Shown here piece by piece: positions 55,110 to 55,332 of a stretch of 55,332 bases of DNA (position 1 is its first letter; each line of letters begins with the position of its first letter). The DNA is taken from NCBI GenBank assembly GCA_900642245.1, contig CAAAJI010000258.1, positions 14,715 through 70,046 on the forward strand, read 5' to 3'. The DNA comes from Fragilaria radians (Eukaryota > Bacillariophyta > Fragilariophyceae > Fragilariales > Fragilariaceae). Below the pieces are notes generated by a model. It worked only from the letters and a program-made list of their open reading frames with translations, made no database searches and was not told the DNA's origin. Both the position numbers and the translations under genes were made by a program.

Positions 55110-55332
55110 GATTTGATACGAAAGATATAATTATGTTGTACATAATTGTGAATAACAAATAGAATTCTTAAGAACCTTGAAGATAACACCCCATACCGAA
55201 CAGTACTAATTACTGTACATGAAACTGATTCTCAACGAGACACGTGCCCCATTGGCACTCATGCTATAATGCAATAATAAGTAATAAAAGCGAAAATTAC
55301 AAGTAGAGAGAGATAGAGGGTGCTCTAAGCTG

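Noticed and set aside
1..55332. CRISPR arrays, operons, and rRNA or tRNA genes
   Set aside because: No regularly spaced repeats and no rRNA-like sequence were seen, and no tRNA-like T-arm was convincing by eye; the window is eukaryotic nuclear DNA. A tRNA scan would be needed to exclude a tRNA fully.

Overview
This is nuclear DNA from a eukaryote. Genes lie on both strands, several are split by short GT-AG introns (54-100 nt, donors such as GTAAGT, GTGAGT, GTATGT), gene-free stretches are long and AT-rich, and the proteins are eukaryotic housekeeping factors (eIF3k, RIC1, VPS13, PIG-U, EAPP, a nucleostemin-type GTPase, a PAPS transporter). The secreted-protein families, a GABA-B-like class C receptor, and relics of Ty1/copia and Ty3/gypsy elements of the kind common in stramenopiles point to a diatom or close ochrophyte relative. 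That assignment is inference from family resemblance. No search could be run.

Layout. 0-6 kb: an unrecognised coiled-coil protein (+), an RluA-type pseudouridine synthase (-) and a zeta-crystallin-like quinone oxidoreductase (+). 6-13 kb: a three-exon PAPS transporter (+), an unrecognised three-exon polytopic membrane protein (+) and EAPP (-). 15-24 kb: a circularly permuted nucleolar GTPase (+), a small secreted GPI-type surface protein (-), PIG-U (+, divergent from the surface protein across 142 bp) and a four-exon RIC1 homologue (-). 24.9-27.8 kb: a small LYR-motif protein (+) and a decayed Ty1/copia polyprotein (-). 27.8-40.8 kb: a roughly 4,000-residue VPS13 (+), then two-exon eIF3k (-). 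41-47 kb: gene-poor sequence with one small secreted protein (+). 47-50 kb: a class C GPCR (+). 50-54 kb: gene-poor sequence with a decayed Ty3/gypsy RNase H/integrase segment (-) and short repeats. 54.2-55.1 kb: a YghU-type glutathione transferase (-).

Functional themes. Genes are mostly independent, as expected in a eukaryote, and many are convergent pairs 150-300 bp apart. Several products serve the endomembrane system: the PAPS transporter feeds Golgi sulfation, PIG-U attaches GPI anchors in the ER, RIC1 (with RGP1) is the Rab6 exchange factor, and VPS13 moves lipids at membrane contacts. Others serve ribosomes and translation (GNL3/NUG1-type GTPase, eIF3k, pseudouridine synthase).

The points most worth checking are two reading-frame changes in the VPS13 gene, the tight head-to-head pairing of a GPI-type protein with a GPI transamidase subunit, the hidden LYR protein, the unrecognised Cys-rich membrane protein, and the two retroelement relics. 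I did not find a convincing previously undescribed multi-gene system. Starts are the first in-frame ATG supported by the sequence; splice sites were placed by hand from frame and GT-AG consensus.
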